Shown one piece after another: positions 1-7,213 of a DNA stretch of 64,000 nucleotides (position 1 is its first letter; each line of letters opens with the position of its first letter). The notes beneath the pieces are model-generated. The model was not told the origin of the DNA, did no database searches, and saw nothing but the letters and a program-made list of their open reading frames with translations. This stretch comes from Brachybacterium sp. P6-10-X1. GTDB taxonomy: Bacteria; Actinomycetota; Actinomycetes; Actinomycetales; Dermabacteraceae. The stretch covers positions 4,216,001-4,280,000 of the forward strand of contig NZ_CP017297.1 in assembly GCF_001969445.1 (NCBI RefSeq). The letters run 5' to 3'. The position numbers and the translations under genes are program-made.

Positions 1-803
1 CCTTCGTGGAGCAGGACTCCGAGCGCATCGAGGAGGCCCGGGACTCGGGCCGACGTCTCGTCGACCTGGGCATGCCCACCGTGGGCCCCCGCCCCGGCGG
101 CCCGCGGCCCGGTGCGTCGTCAACCCCCGGCGGCCGGCCCGGGGACGACCTCAGCGGCGAGGACACCACGCCGCCGGACACCCCCGAGTTCCGCTGGCTG
201 ATGTCCTCGGACGTCTGCAAGCACTGCACCAATGCCGGGTGCCTGGACGTGTGCCCGACCGGAGCGCTGTACCGCACGGAGTTCGGCAGCGTCGTCGTGC
301 AGCAGGACATCTGCAACGGGTGCGGGACCTGTGTGGGCGGATGCCCGTTCGGCGTGATCGAGCGCCGTGACGACGGCACCATCTCCCCGCGGTCCTCCCG
401 CGAGGAGCCGGAGGAGGTCCCCGAGCTCGGGACGGCCCACAAGTGCACCCTCTGCCACGACCGGCTGGTCGACGGCGAGACGCCCGCCTGCGCGCAGACC
501 TGCCCGACCACCTCGATCAAGTTCGGCGACCACGAGGACATGGTCGAGTCCGCCGAGGACCGGGTCCAGCAGCTGCACACGCAGGGCATGACCGAAGCGC
601 GTCTCTACGGCGCCAACGCGAACGACGGCGTGGGCGGCATCGGATCGGTGTTCCTGCTGCTCGACGAGCCCGAGGTCTACGGGCTGCCGCCCGACCCGCA
701 GGTGCCCACGAAGGCGCTGCCGCAGATGTACCGCACGGCCGGGGTCGCCGCCCTCGGGATGATCACCGCGACCGCTCTCGCCTTCCTCGGAGGGCGTCGG
801 TGA
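1..803 (+). CDS. fdhB: Formate dehydrogenase iron-sulfur (4Fe-4S) subunit, FdhB/HybA type, 5'-truncated
   Basis: Electron-transfer subunit passing electrons from a molybdenum/tungsten formate dehydrogenase to the membrane subunit. The frame is open to the left edge (first codon at 3), so the GTG at 6 is internal: the first residues match the middle of family members, and the N-terminal CxxCxxC cluster must lie upstream of the window. Visible Cys clusters are CKHCTNAGCLDVCP, CNGCGTCVGGCP and a CxxC...CxxxC block (CTLC ... CAQTC), typical of a four-cluster ferredoxin subunit. A hydrophobic helix near the C-terminus suggests membrane anchoring. It overlaps the NrfD gene by 4 bp (GTGA). The selenocysteine genes just downstream suggest that the catalytic subunit, not in the window, is a Sec enzyme; this is inference from context. 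Confidence 0.9.
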   Translation, partial: FVEQDSERIEEARDSGRRLVDLGMPTVGPRPGGPRPGASSTPGGRPGDDLSGEDTTPPDTPEFRWLMSSDVCKHCTNAGCLDVCPTGALYRTEFGSVVVQQDICNGCGTCVGGCPFGVIERRDDGTISPRSSREEPEEVPELGTAHKCTLCHDRLVDGETPACAQTCPTTSIKFGDHEDMVESAEDRVQQLHTQGMTEARLYGANANDGVGGIGSVFLLLDEPEVYGLPPDPQVPTKALPQMYRTAGVAALGMITATALAFLGGRR

Positions 804-2029
804 CGCACGCGGCGCATTCCGAGTACGACGCGTACCGCCCGCCGGAACCGCCGCGGCGGAAGCGTCGAGGTGACGGCAGACCCCGTCGGCAGTCCGGATC
901 GTCCGGCGGAGGCGACGGCTCGCGCGAGACGCCCATGGTCGAGGACATCGAGTTCAGCTCCTACTACGGGCGCCCCGTGGTCAAGGCACCGCCGTGGGAG
1001 TGGCCGATCGGCCTGTACCTCTTCGTCGGCGGTCTCGCGGGCGGTTCCGCCCTGCTCGGCGCCGGCGGAGACCTCACCGGTCTGCCCCGCCTGAGACGCA
1101 ATGCACGGCTGACCGCACTCGGGGCGGTCGGCGTCGGCCTGCCGGCGCTGGTCCTCGACCTCGGGCGCCCGGAGCGCTTCCTGCACATGCTGCGCGTGGT
1201 CAAACCGACGTCGCCGATGAGCGTGGGGACCTGGTTGCTGACGGCTTTCGGCACATCCGCCGGGTTCGCCGTGGCCGGTGAGCTGGATCGGATGACCGGC
1301 GAGCGCTTGCCGCTGGGCCGTCTTCGACGCCCCCTGCGTGCGGCCGAGGGCGCCGGGGGAGCGACAGCGGCGGTGCTCGGCGCGCCGCTGGCCGCCTACA
1401 CGGCCGTGCTGCTCGGCGACACCGCCGTCCCCACCTGGGCGGCCTCCCGCAGGGGATTGGCGTACGTCTTCGTGTCCTCGGCGAGCATCGCCGCCGGCGG
1501 GGCCGCTCTGGTGACGACCTCCACGCAGGAGTCCGGGCCGGCTCGGATCGTGGCCGTGCTCGGCGCCGCGGGGGACGTGATCGGGATGCGCAGCATGAAG
1601 AGGCAGATGCACCCCTTGGAATCCGAACCGCTCGAGACGGGCGGCGCGGGGCGGAAACTCCGGCTGGCCGAGGGCCTCGCGCTCGCGGGCGGTCTGGGAG
1701 CGCTGCTGGGCGGACGCCGTCGCGGGATCGCGGTCGTCAGCGGGCTCGCGCTGGTCGGCGCCTCGGCGCTCACCCGCTTCGGCGTGCTCGAGGCCGGTCT
1801 GGAATCGGTCAAGGACCCTCGCCGCGTCATCGAGCCGCAGCGGGAGCGGCTCGCTCAGCGCCGCGCAGCCGGTATCACCGATGACTCGATCACCACCGCC
1901 CCGCGCCCCGCGGGCCACGAGACGGCGGACCCCGGGCAGACCGGGCCTGGCCCCGCACGGCCCGAGGCCGCCGAGTCCGGCTCCCCGGACACGGGCGCGC
2001 CCGATGTCCCGGAGAACCGCGGATACTGA
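800..2029 (+). CDS. nrfD: NrfD/PsrC-type polysulfide reductase-like membrane subunit
   Basis: 409 aa. Integral membrane quinone-interacting subunit that takes electrons from the iron-sulfur protein encoded directly upstream. The chosen GTG overlaps the upstream stop by 4 bp; a basic Arg/Gly-rich cytoplasmic N-terminus (about 45 aa) precedes the conserved block beginning MVEDIEFSSYYGRP. About eight hydrophobic segments follow, with family landmarks such as LGRPERFLHMLRVVKPTSPMS around residues 115-135. The C-terminus is a Pro/Ala/Glu-rich hydrophilic tail. An alternative start is the internal ATG at 934. Co-occurrence with selD, selA, selB and tRNA-Sec is the usual actinobacterial arrangement for a Sec-dependent formate dehydrogenase. 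Confidence 0.88.
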   Translation: MTHAAHSEYDAYRPPEPPRRKRRGDGRPRRQSGSSGGGDGSRETPMVEDIEFSSYYGRPVVKAPPWEWPIGLYLFVGGLAGGSALLGAGGDLTGLPRLRRNARLTALGAVGVGLPALVLDLGRPERFLHMLRVVKPTSPMSVGTWLLTAFGTSAGFAVAGELDRMTGERLPLGRLRRPLRAAEGAGGATAAVLGAPLAAYTAVLLGDTAVPTWAASRRGLAYVFVSSASIAAGGAALVTTSTQESGPARIVAVLGAAGDVIGMRSMKRQMHPLESEPLETGGAGRKLRLAEGLALAGGLGALLGGRRRGIAVVSGLALVGASALTRFGVLEAGLESVKDPRRVIEPQRERLAQRRAAGITDDSITTAPRPAGHETADPGQTGPGPARPEAAESGSPDTGAPDVPENRGY

Positions 2030-2099
2030 GCGCGGCGGGCACTGCCTGCGGTGAGCACCCTGCGCGGCCACGGCCCGGCTGCCGACCGACGGGGCAGGG

Positions 2100-3137
2100 T
2101 CAGCGCACCTCGAGCCCCGAGCCCCCGACGATCTCGCCGATGATCGGGTGACCGGGGACCTCGCCGACGACCAGCAGCCCGCCGGAGGTCTGCGCATCGG
2201 CCAGCAGCAGCAGGTCGTCCTCGGTGATGCCGGGCCCTGCCTGCAGGTGGTCGCGGACCCAGTCGAGGTTCCGTCGGGTGCCGCCGGAGACGTAGCCGTC
2301 CCGCAGCGCCTCGGCGGCCCCGTCGATCAGCGGCACCGCGGAGCGGTCCACGACCGCTCCGACCCCGGAGGCCCGCGTCATCTTGTGCAGATGGCCCAGC
2401 AGTCCGAAGCCCGTCACGTCGGTCGCGGCCCGGGCCCCGGCGTCCAGGGCGGCCCGGGCCGCCTCCCGGTTCAGGGTGGTCATGGTCTCGACGGCGGCCG
2501 CGGAGACCTCGGCGGTGGACGTCATCCGGTTGTTCAGCAGCCCGACGCCGAGCGGTTTGGTCAGCGTCAGCGGCAGGCCGGGCCGCGCGGCATCGTTGCG
2601 CAGCAGGCGGTCCGGGTCGGCGGTGCCCGTGACGGCCATGCCGTACTTCGGTTCCGGGTCGTCCACGGAGTGACCGCCGATCACGGGCACGCCCGCCTCC
2701 TGGGCGATCGCGAGCCCGCCGGCGAGGACCTCGCGCAGCAGCTCCAGCGGCAGCACGCCGCGCGGCCAGCCCACCAGATTGATCGCCACCACCGGGTCCC
2801 CGCCCATCGCGTAGATGTCGGAGAGCGCGTTGGCGGCGGCGATGCGCCCCCAGTCGTAGGCGTCATCCACCACGGGGGTGAAGAAGTCGGCGGTCGACAG
2901 CACGGCGGTGCCGCCCGCGATCCGCACCGCGGCGGCGTCGTCCCCGTCGTCCAGCCCCACGATCACCTGTTCGTGCTGTGGGCCGGCGAGGGCGCCGACC
3001 ACCTCCTCGAGCTCGCCCGGCGGGATCTTGGAGGCGCAGCCGCCGCCGTGGGCCATCGTCGTCAGGCGGACCGCGGGAACCGCCGGGGTCGTCGGCACCG
3101 GGATGATCGGGGATTCGGAGACCGGAGAGTCGCTCAT
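2100..3137 (-). CDS. selD: Selenide, water dikinase (selenophosphate synthetase)
   Basis: 345 aa. Makes selenophosphate from selenide and ATP, the selenium donor for Sec-tRNA. The N-terminal catalytic loop reads HGGGCASK: the essential Cys (E. coli Cys17 equivalent, here Cys34) and Lys (Lys20 equivalent, here Lys37) are present, while the second Cys of the E. coli loop is Ser here. Other AIRS/PurM-fold signatures are DDAAAVRI, STADFFTPVVDD, NALSDIYAMGG, GGHSVDDPEPKYG, TDVTGFGLLGHL and DAQTSGGLL. It is convergent with the formate dehydrogenase genes and divergent from tRNA-Sec/selA/selB. A TAGGCT hexamer lies exactly 6 nt before the ATG, so the mRNA is probably leaderless. Not itself a selenoprotein (no in-frame TGA). 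Confidence 0.96.
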   Translation of the reverse strand: MSDSPVSESPIIPVPTTPAVPAVRLTTMAHGGGCASKIPPGELEEVVGALAGPQHEQVIVGLDDGDDAAAVRIAGGTAVLSTADFFTPVVDDAYDWGRIAAANALSDIYAMGGDPVVAINLVGWPRGVLPLELLREVLAGGLAIAQEAGVPVIGGHSVDDPEPKYGMAVTGTADPDRLLRNDAARPGLPLTLTKPLGVGLLNNRMTSTAEVSAAAVETMTTLNREAARAALDAGARAATDVTGFGLLGHLHKMTRASGVGAVVDRSAVPLIDGAAEALRDGYVSGGTRRNLDWVRDHLQAGPGITEDDLLLLADAQTSGGLLVVGEVPGHPIIGEIVGGSGLEVR

Positions 3138-3143
3138 GCCCGG

Positions 3144-3149
3144 AGCCTA
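3144..3149 (-). promoter_or_regulatory. -10 element of selD, leaderless spacing
   Basis: TAGGCT on the minus strand, then CCGGGC, then the selD ATG. The 6-nt gap puts the expected transcription start on the A of the ATG. No convincing -35 hexamer is visible. It faces away from the tRNA-Sec promoter only about 35 bp away, so the two form a compact divergent promoter. Confidence 0.55.
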
Positions 3150-3184
3150 CTCAGCAGGCTAGGAATGTGCAGGTGGGACGGTGG

Positions 3185-3190
3185 TACCTT
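3185..3190 (+). promoter_or_regulatory. -10 element of tRNA-Sec (and probably selA-selB)
   Basis: TACCTT followed by 6 nt (GTGGGC) and then the first base of the mature tRNA-Sec at 3197. With normal sigma-70 geometry transcription would start at the mature 5' end, leaving no leader for RNase P. No good -35 box is seen. Confidence 0.5.
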
Positions 3191-3196
3191 GTGGGC

Positions 3197-3291
3197 GGAG
3201 GCGTACGTGTCCTGGTGGGCGCCCCGGTCTTCAAAACCGGTGAGACCGAGCATCTCGGTCTGGCGGGTTCGATTCCCGTCCGCCTCCGCCA
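3197..3291 (+). tRNA. selC: tRNA-Sec (anticodon TCA), CCA encoded
   Basis: 95 nt with all hallmarks of bacterial tRNA-Sec. The acceptor stem GGAGGCG (3197-3203) pairs with CGCCTCC (3281-3287), followed by discriminator G and encoded CCA (3289-3291). The D arm is long (6 bp, 3207-3212 with 3217-3222) with a TGGT tetraloop. The anticodon stem CCGGT/ACCGG closes a 7-nt loop carrying TCA at 3231-3233. The variable arm is extra-long, AGACCGAG/CTCGGTCT (3243-3250 with 3254-3261). The T arm has the TTCGATT loop. The eighth acceptor pair expected in bacterial tRNA-Sec (3204 with 3280) is a T-C mismatch. Lies between divergent selD and selA. Confidence 0.97.
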
Positions 3292-3319
3292 ACGCCATGC
3301 CGCGCCGAGGAGGTTCACC

Positions 3320-4723
3320 GTGACCCAGGATCCGGGGAGCCGCCGGGCCCCGGGGGGCCGTGAGGCGCCGGGACGCCCTGCGGGTCCGCTGCCCAGGCCG
3401 GCGACGGAGGACCCTCGGCGGCGCATCCCGCGCACGGACTCCCTGCTCGCCCACCCTGAGATCGCGCGAGCGAGCGCGACCATGAGCGCTCGCGTGGTGC
3501 GCGACCTCGTCCGGGCTGCCCAGGACCGCGCCCGGGGCGGACAGATCGCTCCCGAGCAGGTGCTCGACGAGGTCCTCGCCGCGCTCGGCGACGGCGCCGC
3601 CTCCTCGCTGCGCCCGGTGCTGAACGCCACCGGGGTCATCGTGCACACCAACCTCGGCCGTGCGCCGCTGTCCGAGACCGCCCGGGAAGCGGTCCAGGAC
3701 GCCGCCGGGTACACCGACGTCGAGTTCGACCTCGCCACCGGGGCACGATCCCGTCGCGGCGCAGGGGCCCGGGCCGCCCTGCTGGCCGCCTGCCCCGCGG
3801 CCGAGGAAGCGCTCGTGGTCACCAACGGCGCCGCCGCCCTGCTGCTCGCGACCACCGCCCTGGTCGGGTCCGGCGACGTGGTGCTCAGCCGGGGGGAGAT
3901 GATCGAGATCGGGGCCGGATTCCGATTGCCCGACCTCATCACCTCCACCGGCGCGGCGCTTCACGAGGTCGGCACCACCAACCGCACCCACCTGGCCGAC
4001 TACGAACAGGCCCTCGGACCCGACACCGGCTGCGTGCTGCGGATCCACACCAGCAACTACCGCGTCATCGGCTTCACCAGCGAGGTCCCCCTGCCCGATA
4101 TCGCCGGCCCCTGCCGCGCCGCGGGTGTCCCTCTGGTCGCCGACCTCGGCAGCGGCCTGCTCGCCCCCGAACCGCTCCTGCCCGCCGAGCCCGACGCCGC
4201 CACCGCCCTGCGTGACGGCGCGGACCTCGTCCTCGCCAGCGGGGACAAGCTCCTCGGCGGGCCCCAAGCCGGCATCCTGCTCGGGACGGCCGAGGTCATC
4301 GCACGCCTGGCCCGTCATCCGCTGGCGCGGGCGGTCCGCGCCGACAAACTCACCCTGGCCGCCCTCGAAGCGACGTTGACGGGCCCCACCCCGCCGGTGC
4401 TCGCGGCCCTGCGCACCGACGAGGGCCGGCTGCGCGAGCGCACCGCCGCCCTCGCCGGACGGACGGGCGGGCGGCTCGTCGCCCACGACGGCCGCGTCGG
4501 CGGCGGGGAAGGGGCCGAGGTGCCGCTGCCCGGCTGGGCGGTCGCCCTCGAGCCCGAGCTCGCCGGGCCCCTGCGCACCGGCAGACCCGCGGTCGTGGCG
4601 ACCGTGCGGGAGGACACCTGCCTGCTGGACCTGCGCTGCATCCCCGAGGATCAGGACGACCTGGTGATCGCGGCCGTCGAGGCGGCGCGGGCCCGGGGCA
4701 GGACCGCGGAGCCGCCCCGATGA
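3320..4723 (+). CDS. selA: L-seryl-tRNA(Sec) selenium transferase
   Basis: 467 aa, PLP-dependent enzyme converting Ser-tRNA(Sec) to Sec-tRNA(Sec) with selenophosphate. The GTG at 3320 is chosen because GAGGAGG (3307-3313) lies at good distance and it clears the tRNA gene; the frame stays open through the tRNA but that is not coding. The PLP lysine is in ASGDKLLGGPQAG (Lys310). Other conserved blocks are LRPVLNATGVIVHTNLGRAPLS, TNGAAALLLATTAL, SRGEMIEIGAGFR and HTSNYRVIGFT. Stop overlaps the selB start (ATGA), indicating translational coupling. Likely co-transcribed with tRNA-Sec. Confidence 0.97.
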   Translation: MTQDPGSRRAPGGREAPGRPAGPLPRPATEDPRRRIPRTDSLLAHPEIARASATMSARVVRDLVRAAQDRARGGQIAPEQVLDEVLAALGDGAASSLRPVLNATGVIVHTNLGRAPLSETAREAVQDAAGYTDVEFDLATGARSRRGAGARAALLAACPAAEEALVVTNGAAALLLATTALVGSGDVVLSRGEMIEIGAGFRLPDLITSTGAALHEVGTTNRTHLADYEQALGPDTGCVLRIHTSNYRVIGFTSEVPLPDIAGPCRAAGVPLVADLGSGLLAPEPLLPAEPDAATALRDGADLVLASGDKLLGGPQAGILLGTAEVIARLARHPLARAVRADKLTLAALEATLTGPTPPVLAALRTDEGRLRERTAALAGRTGGRLVAHDGRVGGGEGAEVPLPGWAVALEPELAGPLRTGRPAVVATVREDTCLLDLRCIPEDQDDLVIAAVEAARARGRTAEPPR

Positions 4724-6510
4724 GGCAGGTGGTCGCGACCGCCGGGCACGTCGACCACGGCAAGTCGACGCTGATCCGCGCCCTGACCGGCACCGACCCG
4801 GACCGTCTGCGCGAGGAGAAGCAGCGGGGGCTGACCATCGAGCTCGGCTTCGCCGGGATGACCCTGCCCTCGGGCACGGAGGTGTCCTTCGTCGACGTTC
4901 CCGGGCACGAGCGATTCCTGGGCACCATGCTGGCTGGTCTCGGACCTGCCCCGATCGTGTGCTTCGTGATCGCGGCCGACGAGGGCTGGAGCGCCCAGTC
5001 CGGCGACCACCGCGACGCTCTCGAGGCGCTCGGCATCGACCAGGGGCTGATCGTCATCACCCGCACCGACCTGGCCCCGGACCGGGTGGAGACCGCTCTC
5101 GCCCGGTCCCGCGCCGAGCTGGCCGGGACCGGGCTCGCCGATGCCCCCGCCGTCGCCGTCTCCTCGGTGACCGGGGACGGGCTGGACCAGCTGCGGGACC
5201 GGCTCGACGAGGTCGTGCGCAGCGCTCCGGCGCCGTCGGCGACACAGCGGATACGGCTGTGGGTGGATCGTTCCTTCCCGATCTCCGGCGCCGGCACCGT
5301 GGTCACCGGCACGCTCCCGGCCGGGACCCTCGCGCAGGGGGACCGGCTCGAGCTGGCCGGGGCCCGACGCGGGGGTGTGCTCACCGTCCGCGGTCTTCAG
5401 CACCTCGGCGGACAGACCGACCGGCTCGTCCCGGTCACGCGGGCGGCGGTGAATCTGCGCGGGGTGGCCGCCGAGAACATCGGACGCGGCGACGCCCTGC
5501 TCACCCCCGGGACATGGATGCACACTGCCGTGCTGGACGTGCGCCGCGTGAGCGGTGACGGCTTCGAGAACTCCCCGGCACAGCTGATGGTCCACCTCGG
5601 CACCGCGACCGTCGCGGCCCGGCTGCGGCCGCTGGGAGCGGACCATGCGCGCCTCACCCTCGACCGGCCGCTCCCGCTGACGGTCGGGGACCGCCTGGTC
5701 CTGCGCGCCACCAGCTCCCGCGCCGTACGCGGGGGCGCGGTCGTGCTCGACCTCGACCCGCCCCACCTCGACCGCCGCGGGGAAGGCCGGCGCCGAGCCC
5801 GGACCCTCGCGTCGATGCCGGCCCAGGGAGACGCCGCCGCTGAGGTGGCGCGCCGCGGCGCGATGCGGGAGGACACCCTGGTCCGCGCCGGGATCGCCGT
5901 GCCCGAGCAGCTCCCGGACACGCTGGCCCGGCACGGGCGCTGGCTGGTGGACGCCCCCGCGCTGCAGTCCTGGTCCGTACGGCTGCGAGAGCTCGTCGCC
6001 GCGGACCGTGACGCCGACGCGCTGTCCCCGGGACTGCCGCGCAAGGCGGCGGCCGACGCCCTGGAGCTGCCCGACCCGGACCTGCTGGCCCCCGTCCTCG
6101 CCGCCGCCGGCCTGCACCAGGTGACAGGGCGCATCCGCGCGACGACCGACGCCGACTCCCTGGGCCCGGCCGAGCCCGCGGTGCGTCGGCTCGAACAGCG
6201 CCTGGGCGAGCATCCCTTCGTCGCCCCGGAGGCCGACGAGCTGGTCGTGCTGGGCCTGGGACCGCGCGAGCTCGCCGCGGCCGCCCGGCTGCGGCGATTG
6301 CTGCGTCTGCCCGGGGAGGTGATCCTGCTGCCCACCGCGCCGGCACTGGCCATGCGCGAGCTCGCCGCGCTGCCGCAGCCGTTCACCACCAGCCAGGCCC
6401 GGCAGGCACTGGGCACCACGCGGCGCATCGCGGTCCCGCTGCTGGAGCACCTGGATGCCCGCGGCTGGACCCGCCGCCCGGACCGGGGCCACCGCGAGGT
6501 CGTGCGCTGA
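4720..6510 (+). CDS. selB: Selenocysteine-specific elongation factor SelB
   Basis: 596 aa GTPase that carries Sec-tRNA(Sec) to UGA codons marked by a SECIS element. N-terminal EF-Tu-like G domain: G1 GHVDHGKST (9-17), G3 DVPGHE (59-64), G4 TRTD (114-117, Arg where most GTPases have Lys). Then come beta-barrel domains 2 and 3 (WVDRSFPISGAGTVVTGTL) and domain 4 and winged-helix repeats in the last about 230 residues for SECIS RNA binding (ending QARQALGTTRRIAVPLLEHLDARGWTRR). ATG overlaps the selA stop by 4 bp. Length is normal for the family. Confidence 0.96.
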   Translation: MRQVVATAGHVDHGKSTLIRALTGTDPDRLREEKQRGLTIELGFAGMTLPSGTEVSFVDVPGHERFLGTMLAGLGPAPIVCFVIAADEGWSAQSGDHRDALEALGIDQGLIVITRTDLAPDRVETALARSRAELAGTGLADAPAVAVSSVTGDGLDQLRDRLDEVVRSAPAPSATQRIRLWVDRSFPISGAGTVVTGTLPAGTLAQGDRLELAGARRGGVLTVRGLQHLGGQTDRLVPVTRAAVNLRGVAAENIGRGDALLTPGTWMHTAVLDVRRVSGDGFENSPAQLMVHLGTATVAARLRPLGADHARLTLDRPLPLTVGDRLVLRATSSRAVRGGAVVLDLDPPHLDRRGEGRRRARTLASMPAQGDAAAEVARRGAMREDTLVRAGIAVPEQLPDTLARHGRWLVDAPALQSWSVRLRELVAADRDADALSPGLPRKAAADALELPDPDLLAPVLAAAGLHQVTGRIRATTDADSLGPAEPAVRRLEQRLGEHPFVAPEADELVVLGLGPRELAAAARLRRLLRLPGEVILLPTAPALAMRELAALPQPFTTSQARQALGTTRRIAVPLLEHLDARGWTRRPDRGHREVVR

Positions 6511-6549
6511 GCCCCGGTGGCCGGCGCCTCCCGGCGGATCGGCCGGCGG

Positions 6550-7026
6550 TCAGCGCCGCCCGGACAACCACTCCCGGTGCGCCGCCAGGAGCGCGTTCTG
6601 TGCCGTGGAGTGGTCCGCGTCGCCGAGCAGCGATCCCGGGGAGGTCGGGGACTCCCAGAGCGCCCGCACCTCGATCCGGGACCGGTCGCGGAGCTCCGCG
6701 ATCGCCACGGTGCGGGACGTGCCCGACGGGGGCGGCAGCAGCTGATGGAGCTGCTCCCAGCGCACGGACCGCTCGGCCCCGAGGAACCCGCACCAGGTGA
6801 ATCCGTCGGCATCGATCTGCAGGCGGGAGCGCCGCGCGCCGCGCAGCACGAAGGCTCCGCCGGCGAGGGCGAGCGCGGCCGGGATGAACAGGGCGAGGAA
6901 GCCCGCGGCACCCAGCACGATGGTCAGCACGATCGCGGTGATCCCCGCGCCGATGCCGATCAGCATGACCAGGGGTCCGATGACGAGATTCACGCGCGAT
7001 CCTGCGCCGCGGATCGTCCGTGGCAT
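6550..7026 (-). CDS. Two-TM membrane protein with PH-like domain, unknown function
   Basis: 158 aa. Two adjacent hydrophobic helices (about residues 12-60) are followed by a soluble beta-rich region (LQIDADGFTWCGFLGAERSVRWEQLHQL ... RTVAIAELRDRS) that resembles bacterial PH-like domains of small membrane proteins; this assignment is by pattern only. The ATG is supported by GGAGG 6 nt upstream. Convergent with selB, with a 39-bp gap, so not part of the selenium operon. Divergent from the WXG100 gene at 7214. No function can be assigned. Confidence 0.6.
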   Translation of the reverse strand: MPRTIRGAGSRVNLVIGPLVMLIGIGAGITAIVLTIVLGAAGFLALFIPAALALAGGAFVLRGARRSRLQIDADGFTWCGFLGAERSVRWEQLHQLLPPPSGTSRTVAIAELRDRSRIEVRALWESPTSPGSLLGDADHSTAQNALLAAHREWLSGRR

Positions 7027-7121
7027 GTGCGCCTCCGAGGGATGGTGGGGTGTGGTGGGCCGTGCCGGGTGGGCCGTGGTGCTCCGAGGAGCCCGCCCGG
7101 CGGTGCTGCGGGATCCACCCT

Positions 7122-7139
7122 ATGGGGAGTACTCCCCAT
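7122..7139. promoter_or_regulatory. Perfect 18-bp palindrome ATGGGGAGTACTCCCCAT, putative operator
   Basis: A perfect inverted repeat 74 bp upstream of the WXG100 gene at 7214. The same arms, ATGGGGAG and CTCCCCAT with a 2-bp centre, recur at 25777-25794 upstream of the second WXG100 locus. This suggests a binding site for a dimeric regulator shared by the two loci; the regulator is not in the window. Confidence 0.6.
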
Positions 7140-7213
7140 GGGCGGGACGGAGCGATCGTCGTAGGCTCGCTCCCACGTCAGGGTCAGCGGAGGACAGCAC
7201 GAGGGGAGCGGTC

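Noticed and set aside
1-2029. SECIS element or Sec UGA codon
   Set aside because: Neither visible gene has an in-frame TGA; the expected Sec catalytic subunit lies outside the window.
3167-3319. Upstream extension of selA through tRNA-Sec
   Set aside because: The frame is open by chance; the GTG at 3320 has a strong ribosome site and fits the family length.
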